This document shows, one piece after another, positions 18,253-27,172 of a stretch of DNA of 55,594 nucleotides. Under the pieces are notes generated by a model, which was not told the DNA's origin, did not search any database, and saw only the letters and a list, made by a program, of their open reading frames with translations. The DNA comes from Bacteroidota bacterium. Its GTDB lineage: Bacteria > Bacteroidota > Bacteroidia > UKL13-3. Made by a program: the position numbers and the translations under genes. The stretch covers positions 1 through 55,594 of the forward strand of contig JAIYDG010000532.1 in the NCBI GenBank assembly GCA_027487625.1, written 5' to 3'. How positions within the stretch are numbered: the first letter of the stretch is position 1; every line of letters begins with the position of its first letter.

Positions 18253-20117
18253 TAGAAATACTTCCATTATTTATACTCTTACCATTGCTAGGCTTTGTTC
18301 TGAGTTTGTTGATTCCTGCAAAAAGTGAAAATTGGTTGTCGAGAATAGCTTTTACTATTACAGGTACACATTTCTTTCTGATTGTAGGGTTCATTATCTA
18401 TTGGTTATTCCACTCCTATCCTACTTTAAATATCAAAGAGTTGGTTTTGTTTAAAACACCAACCTATGAATTCTTTATTGATTTTTACTTCGATAAAGTA
18501 AGCGCGGTTTATTTGTTTGTAGGTGCCTTCTTAACTTTCTTGGTGACGCTCTATAGCAGAGATTACTTACACAGAGAGCCTGGTTATAAAAGGTTTTTTA
18601 ATACCATTCTGTTGTTTTATACAGGATATGTTTTAACCGTATTCTCTGGCAATTTAGAAACACTTTTTATTGGTTGGGAAATATTAGGAGTTACATCCTT
18701 TTTATTGATTGCATTTTACCGCGATAGGTATTTACCAGTAAAGAATGCTGTTAAGGTTTTTTCGGTGTATAGAATTGGCGATGTAGGTTTAATCTTAGCC
18801 ATGTGGATGAGTCACCATTTATTTCATGAAAACATCACCTTTCTCAAATTAAACAATGCTGAAATGGTGAATGAGCACTTTCAAAGTCACTCATTTATTG
18901 GTGTGTTTATAGCGATGATGATTTTGATGGCGGCCTGTGTAAAATCGGCACAGTTACCTTTTTCATCGTGGTTACCGAGAGCCATGGAAGGACCTACACC
19001 CAGCAGTGCCATATTTTACGGTTCATTATCGGTGCATATTGGTGTATTTTTATTACTCAGAACATTTCCTTTTTGGGAACATCAGTATTCGGTAAGGATT
19101 TTGTTTGGTTTAATAGGATTATCAACCTCCATAGTTGCTACATTTATTGCCCGGGTACAATCATCGGTTAAAACCCAAATTGCTTATTCCTCTATTGCAC
19201 AAATTGGATTAATCTTTATTGAAGTATCATTTGGTTTGAATGATTTGGCCTTGTATCATTTTGCAGGAAATGCCTTTCTGAGAACCTATCAATTATTGGT
19301 TTCTCCCTCTGTTGTCGCTTACAAAATAAGAGAACAGTTTTATCATTTTGTACCTAGGAAACAAACATTAGAAGATTCTTTTCCAAAACGAATTGAGTAT
19401 TCATTTTACATACTTTCTTTAAAGGAATGGAACCTAGATACTTTTATGTACAAGTATTATTGGAATCCGTTTAAATGGGCAGGAAACAGATTGAGTTTTC
19501 TTAGCTTCAACAAAGCCTTATATTTATTTGTACCAGCTTACCTACTTGCTTTAATTACTTCATTTTACCAAGATGATATTCCTGTTTATATCCATCACTA
19601 TTTAGCAGAAATTTTTGCTTTAATAGGATTATTAATGGTGTTAAAAGCATTTACAGAAAGAAGGCAAACCTTTTTGAGCTGGTTTCTGGTAATATTTAAT
19701 CACTTCTGGGTAGCATTGGCTATCTCCTTTAATGAGCATTTTGGGTGGAAAGAGACCGTATTTTATTTAGGCGGAATAACTATTGCCGGAACACTTGGAT
19801 TTATCATTCTTAGAAGGATGAAAAAGCTAGAAGGGAATATTGACTTAGATAGTTTTCATGGTCATGTTTTGAAGCATCCTAAAATGGCTTTATTTATGCT
19901 GATTGCTTGTCTTGGTGTTTCAGGATTTCCCATAACTCCAACTTTCATTGGTGAAGATTTAATCTTTAGTCATATACATGAAAACCAAATTGTTTTGGCA
20001 GTTATGGCATCCTTTAGTTTTATTGTAGATGGCATTGCACTCATCAGAATTTATGCACGTGTGTTTTTAGGGCCACACTTAAAGTCTCCGGAAGACGCGC
20101 CTTATAGATCTTCATAA
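18249..20117 (+). CDS. dabB: DabB-type NADH dehydrogenase subunit 5-like / proton-pumping membrane subunit
   Basis: LFIGWEILGVTSFLLIAFYRDR, SAQLPFSSWLPRAMEGPTPSSAIFYGSLSVHIGVFLLLR; ATGA overlap with dabA. Confidence 0.9.
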   Translation: MIEILPLFILLPLLGFVLSLLIPAKSENWLSRIAFTITGTHFFLIVGFIIYWLFHSYPTLNIKELVLFKTPTYEFFIDFYFDKVSAVYLFVGAFLTFLVTLYSRDYLHREPGYKRFFNTILLFYTGYVLTVFSGNLETLFIGWEILGVTSFLLIAFYRDRYLPVKNAVKVFSVYRIGDVGLILAMWMSHHLFHENITFLKLNNAEMVNEHFQSHSFIGVFIAMMILMAACVKSAQLPFSSWLPRAMEGPTPSSAIFYGSLSVHIGVFLLLRTFPFWEHQYSVRILFGLIGLSTSIVATFIARVQSSVKTQIAYSSIAQIGLIFIEVSFGLNDLALYHFAGNAFLRTYQLLVSPSVVAYKIREQFYHFVPRKQTLEDSFPKRIEYSFYILSLKEWNLDTFMYKYYWNPFKWAGNRLSFLSFNKALYLFVPAYLLALITSFYQDDIPVYIHHYLAEIFALIGLLMVLKAFTERRQTFLSWFLVIFNHFWVALAISFNEHFGWKETVFYLGGITIAGTLGFIILRRMKKLEGNIDLDSFHGHVLKHPKMALFMLIACLGVSGFPITPTFIGEDLIFSHIHENQIVLAVMASFSFIVDGIALIRIYARVFLGPHLKSPEDAPYRSS

Positions 20118-20136
20118 TTATTTAATTTAAAATCAA

Positions 20137-21789
20137 ATGACTTCACAAAAAATAGATTTCAATTATCTTTCAGATAGTTTAAAAAAACATTGGAAACAGG
20201 ATTTAAGTTCTGGTTTTATTATTTCACTTATTGCCCTGCCTTTATGTTTAGGTATTGCAATGGCAAGTGGCGTTCCTCCTATGGCCGGTTTAATTGCCGG
20301 AATTGTTGGTGGATTATTCTTAAGTTTCACAGGTGGTTCCTATTTAACAATTAATGGACCAGCCGCTGGTCTTGCAGTTATTGTTCTTAGCAGCATGGAA
20401 GGCTTTAAACAAATGGCCCCCGCCGGATTGACACCTGAACAAATAGAAATGTTTGCCTATCAAAACACACTGGCTGTTGGATTGGCCTGCGGTGCTTTAC
20501 AAATTTTATTTGGATTGGTAAAAGCCGGAGTGCTCAGTAATTTCTTTCCATCATCTGTGGTTCATGGAATGTTGGCAGCCATAGGAATCATGATTTTCTC
20601 GAAGCAAATTCATACCGCTGTAGGTGTTAAACCTGAAGGAAAAGAAATGTTAGAAATCATAGCAGCTATTCCTCACAGTATCATGAATATGAATCCAGAT
20701 ATTGCTATTATTTCAGGAATTAGTTTAGCTATTCTAATTGGTTTACCTCTCATTAAAAACAACTTCATAAGAAAATTACCAGCACCTTTAATTGTAATTC
20801 TGATTGCCATTCCTTTGGGTCATTATTTCGATCTTGAACATGAACATAAATACTTGTTTCTGGATGAACATGTATATACTTTAGGACCTAAGTTTTTAGT
20901 GACATTACCTAATAATATTCTTGATGGAATTGTAATGCCAAGATTTGACTATTTGTTTACTGGATTTGGTATTCAAATGATTATCACCTATGCATTGGTT
21001 GCAAGCCTTGAATCACTATTAACGGCAGCAGCCATTGATAAACTTGATCCATTAAAAAGAACTTCCAACTTTAATAGAGAATTGTATTCAAAAGGCGGTG
21101 GAAATATGCTTTCTAGTTTATTAGGAGGATTACCCATTATAGCTGAAGTAGTAAGAAGTTCTGCCAATTTAAACAATGGTGCCAAATCACCCTGGGCTAA
21201 CTTTTTTCATGGATTGTTTTTGTTAATTTTCGTATTGTTTTTAGGTGGAATTATACATCAAATACCATTAGCAGCTTTGGCATCTATGTTGATGGTTACA
21301 GGTTATAAATTAGCAGCACCAAGAGAGTTCTTCAAAACCTATAAAGCCGGAAAAGAACAACTAGCCATTTTTGTTTCAACGATTATTTTCACTTTAGCAA
21401 CAGATTTATTGATTGGAATTTTGGCCGGTATCATCATTAAACTCATCATCCATATTTACAATGGAATTCCATTAAAAAGTTTGTTCAAACCTTTCCTAAC
21501 TATTGATATCATTGATGAAGAAAATTACCATGTAGATGTTGAACACAGTGCTGTTTTCAGTAATTATATCGGATTTAAAAAGCAGTTGATGAAGCTTCCC
21601 AATGGTAAAAATATTGTTGTAGATTTTGAAAATACCGTTTTGGTAGACCATACCGTAATGGAGAACCTTCATGATATTCAGCATAACTATGAACGAAATG
21701 GCGGCACCTTTAAGATTATTGGTTTGCATGATCATAAGCCATTATCAGCACATCCACATGCATCAAGAAAAAATAAAAGCAAGAAGTAA
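20137..21789 (+). CDS. SulP family anion transporter with C-terminal STAS domain
   Basis: SLIALPLCLGIAMASGVPPMAGLIAGIVGG, TINGPAAGLAVIV; STAS-like NIVVDFENTVLVDHTVMENL. Confidence 0.92.
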   Translation: MTSQKIDFNYLSDSLKKHWKQDLSSGFIISLIALPLCLGIAMASGVPPMAGLIAGIVGGLFLSFTGGSYLTINGPAAGLAVIVLSSMEGFKQMAPAGLTPEQIEMFAYQNTLAVGLACGALQILFGLVKAGVLSNFFPSSVVHGMLAAIGIMIFSKQIHTAVGVKPEGKEMLEIIAAIPHSIMNMNPDIAIISGISLAILIGLPLIKNNFIRKLPAPLIVILIAIPLGHYFDLEHEHKYLFLDEHVYTLGPKFLVTLPNNILDGIVMPRFDYLFTGFGIQMIITYALVASLESLLTAAAIDKLDPLKRTSNFNRELYSKGGGNMLSSLLGGLPIIAEVVRSSANLNNGAKSPWANFFHGLFLLIFVLFLGGIIHQIPLAALASMLMVTGYKLAAPREFFKTYKAGKEQLAIFVSTIIFTLATDLLIGILAGIIIKLIIHIYNGIPLKSLFKPFLTIDIIDEENYHVDVEHSAVFSNYIGFKKQLMKLPNGKNIVVDFENTVLVDHTVMENLHDIQHNYERNGGTFKIIGLHDHKPLSAHPHASRKNKSKK

Positions 21790-21790
21790 A

Positions 21791-23113
21791 ATGAAACAAG
21801 CAAAAGTAAACACTTGGCTTTTGCTTGTTCTTCTTAACTCCTTCTATTTCATTTCGTTTTCTCAAACAAATAAAAACGGCGATTTACAAGTCTCGTTAAA
21901 TGAGACAAGCACTCGTTATTTTAAATTTACACTTACCTCACAAGTATGGATGCGTTATTTGGAGAGCAATCCTGGTAGCACTTTGTTTGGTTATGAAAAG
22001 AAAAACGGATTAGATATAGGTATTAGAAGAACAAGGATTCAAGCCTTCGGAATGGTTCAGGAAAGAACCTTTCTTTACACACAATTTGGCATCAACAATT
22101 TTAGTTTTAACTCATCAAGAAAAGCACCAATTTTCTTTCATGATATAAGTGCAGAATATTATGTTCACAAAAGAAGTTTGCATTTAGGAGCTGGACTAAG
22201 TGGTTGGGGCGGATTTGCACGATTCAGTTCACCCGCAGCAGCTAGTATCATGGGTTATGATGCACCACTTTTTGAACAAAACACCAATGATGTCAGCGAC
22301 CAATTTCTCAGGAAACTGGGCGTTTATGCTAAAGGTAAAATTGGCAAACTCGATTATAGAATGATGTTATCAAACCCAATGTCGGTGCAAAACAGCAGCA
22401 ATGTGAAAGCTATCAATTACCGTTCAGATTTTTCGATGAAAGCTCCGAACCTGCAACAAAGTGCTTATTTCATGTATCAGTTTTGGGATGAAGAAAGTAA
22501 TCTCACACCCTATACAACAGGAACTTATATTGGAAACAAAAGGGTTTTCAATATTGGATTAGGAGGGCAATACCAAAAAAATGCGATGTGGCATTTGAAT
22601 GATAGTTTGAAGAAAGATACTATTGAAGAGGATTTGCGATGCTTAGCTTTGGATGTATATTATGATGCACCGCTAGGAAAAAATCATTCAGCTATCAGTC
22701 TTTATGCTGCATTGGTTCATACCGGATTTGGCAAAAGCTATATCAGAAACTTAGGCCCCATGAATCCATATGATGGTATGCTGAGTAGCTCTAACAATGC
22801 CAATGGACCAGGTTCTGCATTTCCGATGTATGGAACCGGTAATGTATTATACTTTCAGGGAGGTTATTTACTTCCACAAAAAGATCCTAAAAAAGAAACA
22901 AGGTATATGCCTTATTTGATGTTGATGCATGCCAATTATGAGCAGTTAAAACAAAGTATGAATGTATTTGATATTGGTTTGAATATTTTCTTACATCAAC
23001 ATAAAACCAAACTTAGCATCAACTACCAAAACAGACCAGTGTTTAACAAAAACACTTGGAAAGAAGATGAACGAAAAAGTATGGTGGTAGTGCAGTGGCA
23101 GGTGGCGATATGA
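21791..23113 (+). CDS. Outer membrane porin-like beta-barrel protein
   Basis: Signal WLLLVLLNSFYFISFSQ; alternating beta pattern (YFKFTLTSQVWMRYLESNPG); 2 bp after the SulP stop. The listed ORF start 21671 overlaps sulP and is unlikely. Confidence 0.75.
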   Translation: MKQAKVNTWLLLVLLNSFYFISFSQTNKNGDLQVSLNETSTRYFKFTLTSQVWMRYLESNPGSTLFGYEKKNGLDIGIRRTRIQAFGMVQERTFLYTQFGINNFSFNSSRKAPIFFHDISAEYYVHKRSLHLGAGLSGWGGFARFSSPAAASIMGYDAPLFEQNTNDVSDQFLRKLGVYAKGKIGKLDYRMMLSNPMSVQNSSNVKAINYRSDFSMKAPNLQQSAYFMYQFWDEESNLTPYTTGTYIGNKRVFNIGLGGQYQKNAMWHLNDSLKKDTIEEDLRCLALDVYYDAPLGKNHSAISLYAALVHTGFGKSYIRNLGPMNPYDGMLSSSNNANGPGSAFPMYGTGNVLYFQGGYLLPQKDPKKETRYMPYLMLMHANYEQLKQSMNVFDIGLNIFLHQHKTKLSINYQNRPVFNKNTWKEDERKSMVVVQWQVAI

Positions 23114-23262
23114 TAGGGAGAATAGAACTTACGAAAACTTAAGGTTGGCAAACAATGTTATTTTTTATCATTATGTGCAGATTAAAATATTCAAATTTAA
23201 CATAGAAATAATTGAATTTGAACTAAGAATAACAAATCAAATTTACTTATAAGTGTTAGATA

Positions 23263-23381
23263 GGGCCTGCTGAAAAAGACAGAAACGAATTTTAATTGAT
23301 GCATGGATTTTAAAGTAATAATTCTTAAAACCTTGCAATTAAATTATTAAAATAAAGTCTAATTGGGGCCTGCTGAAAAAG
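23263..23381 (+). repeat. Direct repeat GGGCCTGCTGAAAAAG (23263-23278 and 23366-23381)
   Basis: Identical 16-mers 103 bp apart. Confidence 0.85.
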
Positions 23382-23396
23382 ATTTTCAGCAAGCCC
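23366..23396 (-). terminator. Hairpin at the 3' end of the DUF4143 ATPase gene
   Basis: GGGCcTGCTGAAAA-aga-TTTTCAGCAaGCCC. Confidence 0.55.
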
Positions 23397-24703
23397 TAAA
23401 TAAGCTTAATTAAATCCATCGTATAATCCGAAAGAAAAAGAGGAATATTTAATAATCCATCTTGATAAGAAAGATTTTTCAAAGAGTAACGTATACGTAG
23501 TTTAGGATTAAATTTTTGATGATATAATTGCAGACTTCTGCTTTTTATATTTTCATCACTTTTTACCTCAAATGGTATATTTTCATTTTCATATTGAATT
23601 AAAAAATCAATTTCAGCTGTATTTCCAGATGTCCAATACCGAGGAATATCATCAAATTGAGCCACCAAACTTTGTAAGATATAATTTTCCGTCATTGCCC
23701 CTTTAAATTCAGTAAACAAACGAGAGCCTTCAACATAAGCAAGCGGCGAAAGCTTTGCCATTTTTCGGATTATTCCAACATCTAATGCATACATTTTAAA
23801 AGCGCTTTCATCATCATAGGCAAGAAGGGGGATTGAGGGTTTTGAAACTAATTTCACTTGATAAACCAAACCTGCACGGATTAACCATTGTATTGCATCC
23901 TCATATTCTCTAGCTCTTGCGCCCGTTCTAACTAATTGATAAATGAACTTTTTATTTTCACGAGAAAGTTGGCTTGGCAAAGAGTGAAAAACATAACCAA
24001 TTTTTGCCACATCGCTCATTACTGGATGTTTTGCAAAATCACCATGGTATGACAAAATTAAGTTCTGTAAAACATTTTCACAAACCTCAAAATTGTTATT
24101 TTGATTAAATGCATTTAGAACTGCAGGCATTCCTCCAGTGATCAGGTATCTTTTAAAATTATCTAACAAGTCATTAAAAAAATACTCAGAAATAGGCTCA
24201 ATAGTTTTTATTTGATTAATAAACCCAGATAATTTATCATTCCAATATGGCAAAACCTCCCTAAATGATAAGGGATAAAGTGTTAAAAAGGCTACCTTTC
24301 CAACAGGAAAGGAAGTTCCAGAATTTAAAACAATTCCTAGTAATGAACCCGCACAAACAATAGGAATTTCAGGCCTTTTTTCAGCAAAATATTTTAATGT
24401 GTTTAAGGCTTCAGAACATTCCTGAATTTCATCAAAAATTACGAGCGTTTCGGCATCAATTTTCTCACCACTAACAAGAGAAAGAGAATGTATTATTCTG
24501 TCTACATCTTTATTCAGGGTAAAAAACTCTTTTAGCTCTGGACGCTCATCAAAATTAAAATAAACATAATTCTTAAACTGGTTTTTACCAAACCACTTCA
24601 TGAGGTAGGTTTTACCAACTTGCCTCGCACCTTGAATAATTAAAGGCAACCTATTTGGATTATTTTTCCAACTTTGGAGTGCTTTTTGTAAAATTCTTTC
24701 CAT
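23396..24703 (-). CDS. AAA_14/DUF4143 family ATP-binding protein
   Basis: LPLIIQGARQVGKTYLMKWF (Walker A), TLVIFDEIQE (Walker B), PLSFREVLPYW, ENYILQSL, AEIDFLIQYENENIPFEVKS. Confidence 0.93.
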   Translation of the reverse strand: MERILQKALQSWKNNPNRLPLIIQGARQVGKTYLMKWFGKNQFKNYVYFNFDERPELKEFFTLNKDVDRIIHSLSLVSGEKIDAETLVIFDEIQECSEALNTLKYFAEKRPEIPIVCAGSLLGIVLNSGTSFPVGKVAFLTLYPLSFREVLPYWNDKLSGFINQIKTIEPISEYFFNDLLDNFKRYLITGGMPAVLNAFNQNNNFEVCENVLQNLILSYHGDFAKHPVMSDVAKIGYVFHSLPSQLSRENKKFIYQLVRTGARAREYEDAIQWLIRAGLVYQVKLVSKPSIPLLAYDDESAFKMYALDVGIIRKMAKLSPLAYVEGSRLFTEFKGAMTENYILQSLVAQFDDIPRYWTSGNTAEIDFLIQYENENIPFEVKSDENIKSRSLQLYHQKFNPKLRIRYSLKNLSYQDGLLNIPLFLSDYTMDLIKLI

Positions 24704-24719
24704 TTATAAGTGGGTTTTT

Positions 24720-24737
24720 TGTGATAATTATCACAAT
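24720..24737. promoter_or_regulatory. 18-bp perfect palindrome upstream of the DUF4143 ATPase gene
   Basis: TTGTGATAATTATCACAA equals its own reverse complement; 16 bp from the start codon. Confidence 0.5.
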
Positions 24738-24897
24738 TATAACACTTATTATTGGATTTAACGATTGAAAATTTTAAGTTTCTAAGCAAAATAAACGTTA
24801 AAATCAACTAATAGTCAATAATTTATACCCAAAAACTTGTCAATGATAATCGAATAATTTCCAAATCTGATGCAGCTTCCAGAATTCCCCTCACTAG

Positions 24898-24928
24898 AAA
24901 GGCGGCCCTTTACAGCCGCCTTTTCTTT
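24898..24928. terminator. Bidirectional hairpin terminator
   Basis: AAAGGCGGC-cctttaca-GCCGCCTTTTCTTT. Confidence 0.65.
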
Positions 24929-24958
24929 AACTTTATAAACCTGAACCAAAAAACTTTT

Positions 24959-25133
24959 CTAGTTAATGAAGTTTAATACTTCTTTGTTGAAGGTGTCGAA
25001 TCCTTCCCATTGCACAAAATGACCGGCTTTGGGTATCATCACCAATTTTGATTGGGGAATCTGCGCACAGCCAGCTTTGGCAATGGCTTCTGTGGTGCCT
25101 CCGTGTAAATACCTGTTTGGAATGAGGTTGTCG
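24959..25133 (-). pseudogene. C-terminal fragment of an alpha/beta hydrolase
   Basis: DNLIPNRYLHGGTTEAIAKAG..IPQSKLVMIPKAGHFVQWEGFDTFNKEVLNFIN; no N-terminal half present. Confidence 0.65.
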
Positions 25134-25139
25134 TTTTTG

Positions 25140-25217
25140 CCTGTCTTCAACAAAAACACCTGGGAAGTAGATGAAAGAAAAGGGATGGTGGTGGTACAGT
25201 GGCAGGTGGCGATATGA
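25140..25217 (+). pseudogene. 3' relic of a second copy of the porin-like gene
   Basis: PVFNKNTWEVDERKGMVVVQWQVAI* versus PVFNKNTWKEDERKSMVVVQWQVAI* at the end of the 21791-23113 gene; collinear over 78 nt. Confidence 0.85.
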
Positions 25218-25244
25218 TAAAACAAAAACATTACTATAAAACAA

Positions 25245-25272
25245 GAAAGGCGGCTTGATAAGGCCGCCTTTC
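25245..25272. terminator. Hairpin terminator
   Basis: GAAAGGCGGC-ttgataag-GCCGCCTTTC. Confidence 0.6.
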
Positions 25273-25285
25273 AGTTTGTAAATAT

Positions 25286-26278
25286 TTAATTTTTTGATGC
25301 CAGGTGAAATTTCTTTTCACTAATCATTTCTCCATTCAGGAATAATCTTAGAGCATAGGAACCTTGTTTAAATTCATCGGTTTTAAAGTCGATTTTTTGC
25401 TGATGTTTGCCTTTAGTCATGATTTTGTTTTTGATTAAATCACTGGCTTTATTGTTTTCAGGATCATACAAAATCAAAGATACTTTTCCGCTTTGTGGTA
25501 AATCGAACTGGTGATTGTGTTTTACCTGGTAAACCACTTTTTTATCTGGAGCACTTGCAATAGCTTCGGGTTCATTTACAGCAGCCACTTCTGGTTTAAC
25601 TTTGTTTTCTGAAGGAAATTCAGGCATTTCACTGATTACAGATTGTTCTTTTTGTTTAGGGAAATTTGGTTTCACTTTATTGTTTTCTAAACCACGAATG
25701 GTTTTGCTTTCATCAGCAGCTTCATTCACACCAATCTTAGTGAAAATTTCCTTCCATTGTTCGTTTCTGTTCCAGTCTTTAACTCCCATGTTTGCAACAG
25801 ATTCATGGTCGCTGATAACATAAATGGCTTCTTGAACACCTTCTCTGTCCCACAGTCCGTTTTTTTCTATTTCAGCGGCCAAGTTTTGTAAATCCTTATC
25901 AGCCATTTTACCAATACTAAATTGGTCGTTGGCTTTAGGCTTGGCGTCAAACTTTTCGCAACCCAGAGAGAAAATATCTTTGATTACAGTTGCAAAAGGA
26001 GGAACACGTATATACTCAGTTTTTGTAACCAATACATCGCGGGTTGATGATTCGTAAGCTATAAACCTGCGACCAGCTTCAACCTTTACGGCAATAGTAA
26101 AAGGTAGGGTATTTCTGATTTGTAAATTGGCTTGCTGGTAAGCAGCTTCATGACCTACAACCTTGATACTGATAGCTCTGTTTTTAAAAGCTTCGTTCAA
26201 GTTCATTAATACTTCGGCATTCGAAATTTTTGGAGAAAAGGCGGCCAACATGAGCCCGCATAACACTACACTTTTCAT
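25286..26278 (-). CDS. Secreted hypothetical protein
   Basis: Signal-like N-terminus ending SNAEV; no family recognised. Confidence 0.7.
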   Translation of the reverse strand: MKSVVLCGLMLAAFSPKISNAEVLMNLNEAFKNRAISIKVVGHEAAYQQANLQIRNTLPFTIAVKVEAGRRFIAYESSTRDVLVTKTEYIRVPPFATVIKDIFSLGCEKFDAKPKANDQFSIGKMADKDLQNLAAEIEKNGLWDREGVQEAIYVISDHESVANMGVKDWNRNEQWKEIFTKIGVNEAADESKTIRGLENNKVKPNFPKQKEQSVISEMPEFPSENKVKPEVAAVNEPEAIASAPDKKVVYQVKHNHQFDLPQSGKVSLILYDPENNKASDLIKNKIMTKGKHQQKIDFKTDEFKQGSYALRLFLNGEMISEKKFHLASKN

Positions 26279-26461
26279 AGCTTAAAGGGTTTAAGGGTGA
26301 ATAATGAGAAAAGTGTAGATTTACTTATTGCATATATTTTTGATTGATGTTGTTTAAAACGAGGAAGGATGATTTTAGTATAATTAAGGTTGATTTTTTT
26401 ATTTTATGGTGATTAAACATTTCGTTTTCAAGAGATTAAAATTATGCGTCTTAATACAATT

Positions 26462-26886
26462 TTTAGTTTTCTTGTTACAAGAACCATTTTACATAATTCA
26501 ACATTCCTTGTTATAATCCTTACTTTTTAGGCAAAAAGTAAGCAAAAACCTTTCATCATCGAAGGCGCCTGCTTGGCTGCAAGGCCAACACCTGATGCAA
26601 TCTGGCCTGCCGCTGATGCCTTTTCCGCTCCTGCGCTCCATGGTCTTTTTTAGAGTTTGGCCTTCCCTGCGGAAAATTCAAAAGGCGGCTTGGCGCACAA
26701 GGCCTTTCAGATTGCATCAGCACGCGCTGACGATGATGAGGGATTCATTTTCATTGAAAAGATTTCAAATTCCAATTTGGTTTAGTTTCTTGTTACAAGT
26801 AAGTGTGATTTAGTAGAAGCATTTTGTTTTCTAATCCTTACTTTTTGGAAAAAAAGTAAGCAAAATTCTTTCATCATCGAAGGCGC
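26462..26886. repeat. Direct repeat pair flanking a large imperfect hairpin
   Basis: CTTGTTACAAG at 26471 and 26789, and CCTTACTTTTT..AAAAGTAAGCAAAA..CTTTCATCATCGAAGGCGC ending 26568 and 26886, both offset 318 bp; nested inverted arms lie between. Confidence 0.7.
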
Positions 26887-27172
26887 TTTTGGGGCATCTG
26901 GCAGCTGGCGGCTTGCATCTGGCTTGCAATTCTGCGAGTATTAAAATTGGTTTTCAAAACATGTATTGTCAAACCATAATTAATTACGCCCCTTCAGGAC
27001 TAGAGGGAGTGCGAGAATGTAATCTCTAAGGAATAGCGCCCTTTCAAGGCTTGGAAAATCATTCAAAATACAATCACTACTTTTAAACAAAAGGCGTTAA
27101 TAAAACTATTCCACAATAAAAATTGAGCTTTGGTGTTATTTTGTTTTTATATTTATCAAACAATAAACGTTT

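Noticed and set aside
15745-20117. dabA/dabB as respiratory complex I genes
   Set aside because: Only an ND5-like subunit paired with DUF2309; no other nuo genes present, so DAB-type is the better reading.
21671-21790. Extended start of the porin ORF
   Set aside because: Overlaps sulP out of frame and delays the signal peptide; ATG 21791 gives a normal signal sequence.
23396-24703. DUF4143 ATPase as part of a defence island
   Set aside because: No other defence-type genes nearby; this family is common as a solitary gene.
24963-25244. 93-aa minus-strand ORF
   Set aside because: Out-of-frame shadow of the hydrolase fragment and porin relic.
26595-26813. 72-aa ORF in the repeat region
   Set aside because: Lies within inverted repeats; composition is not protein-like for this genome.
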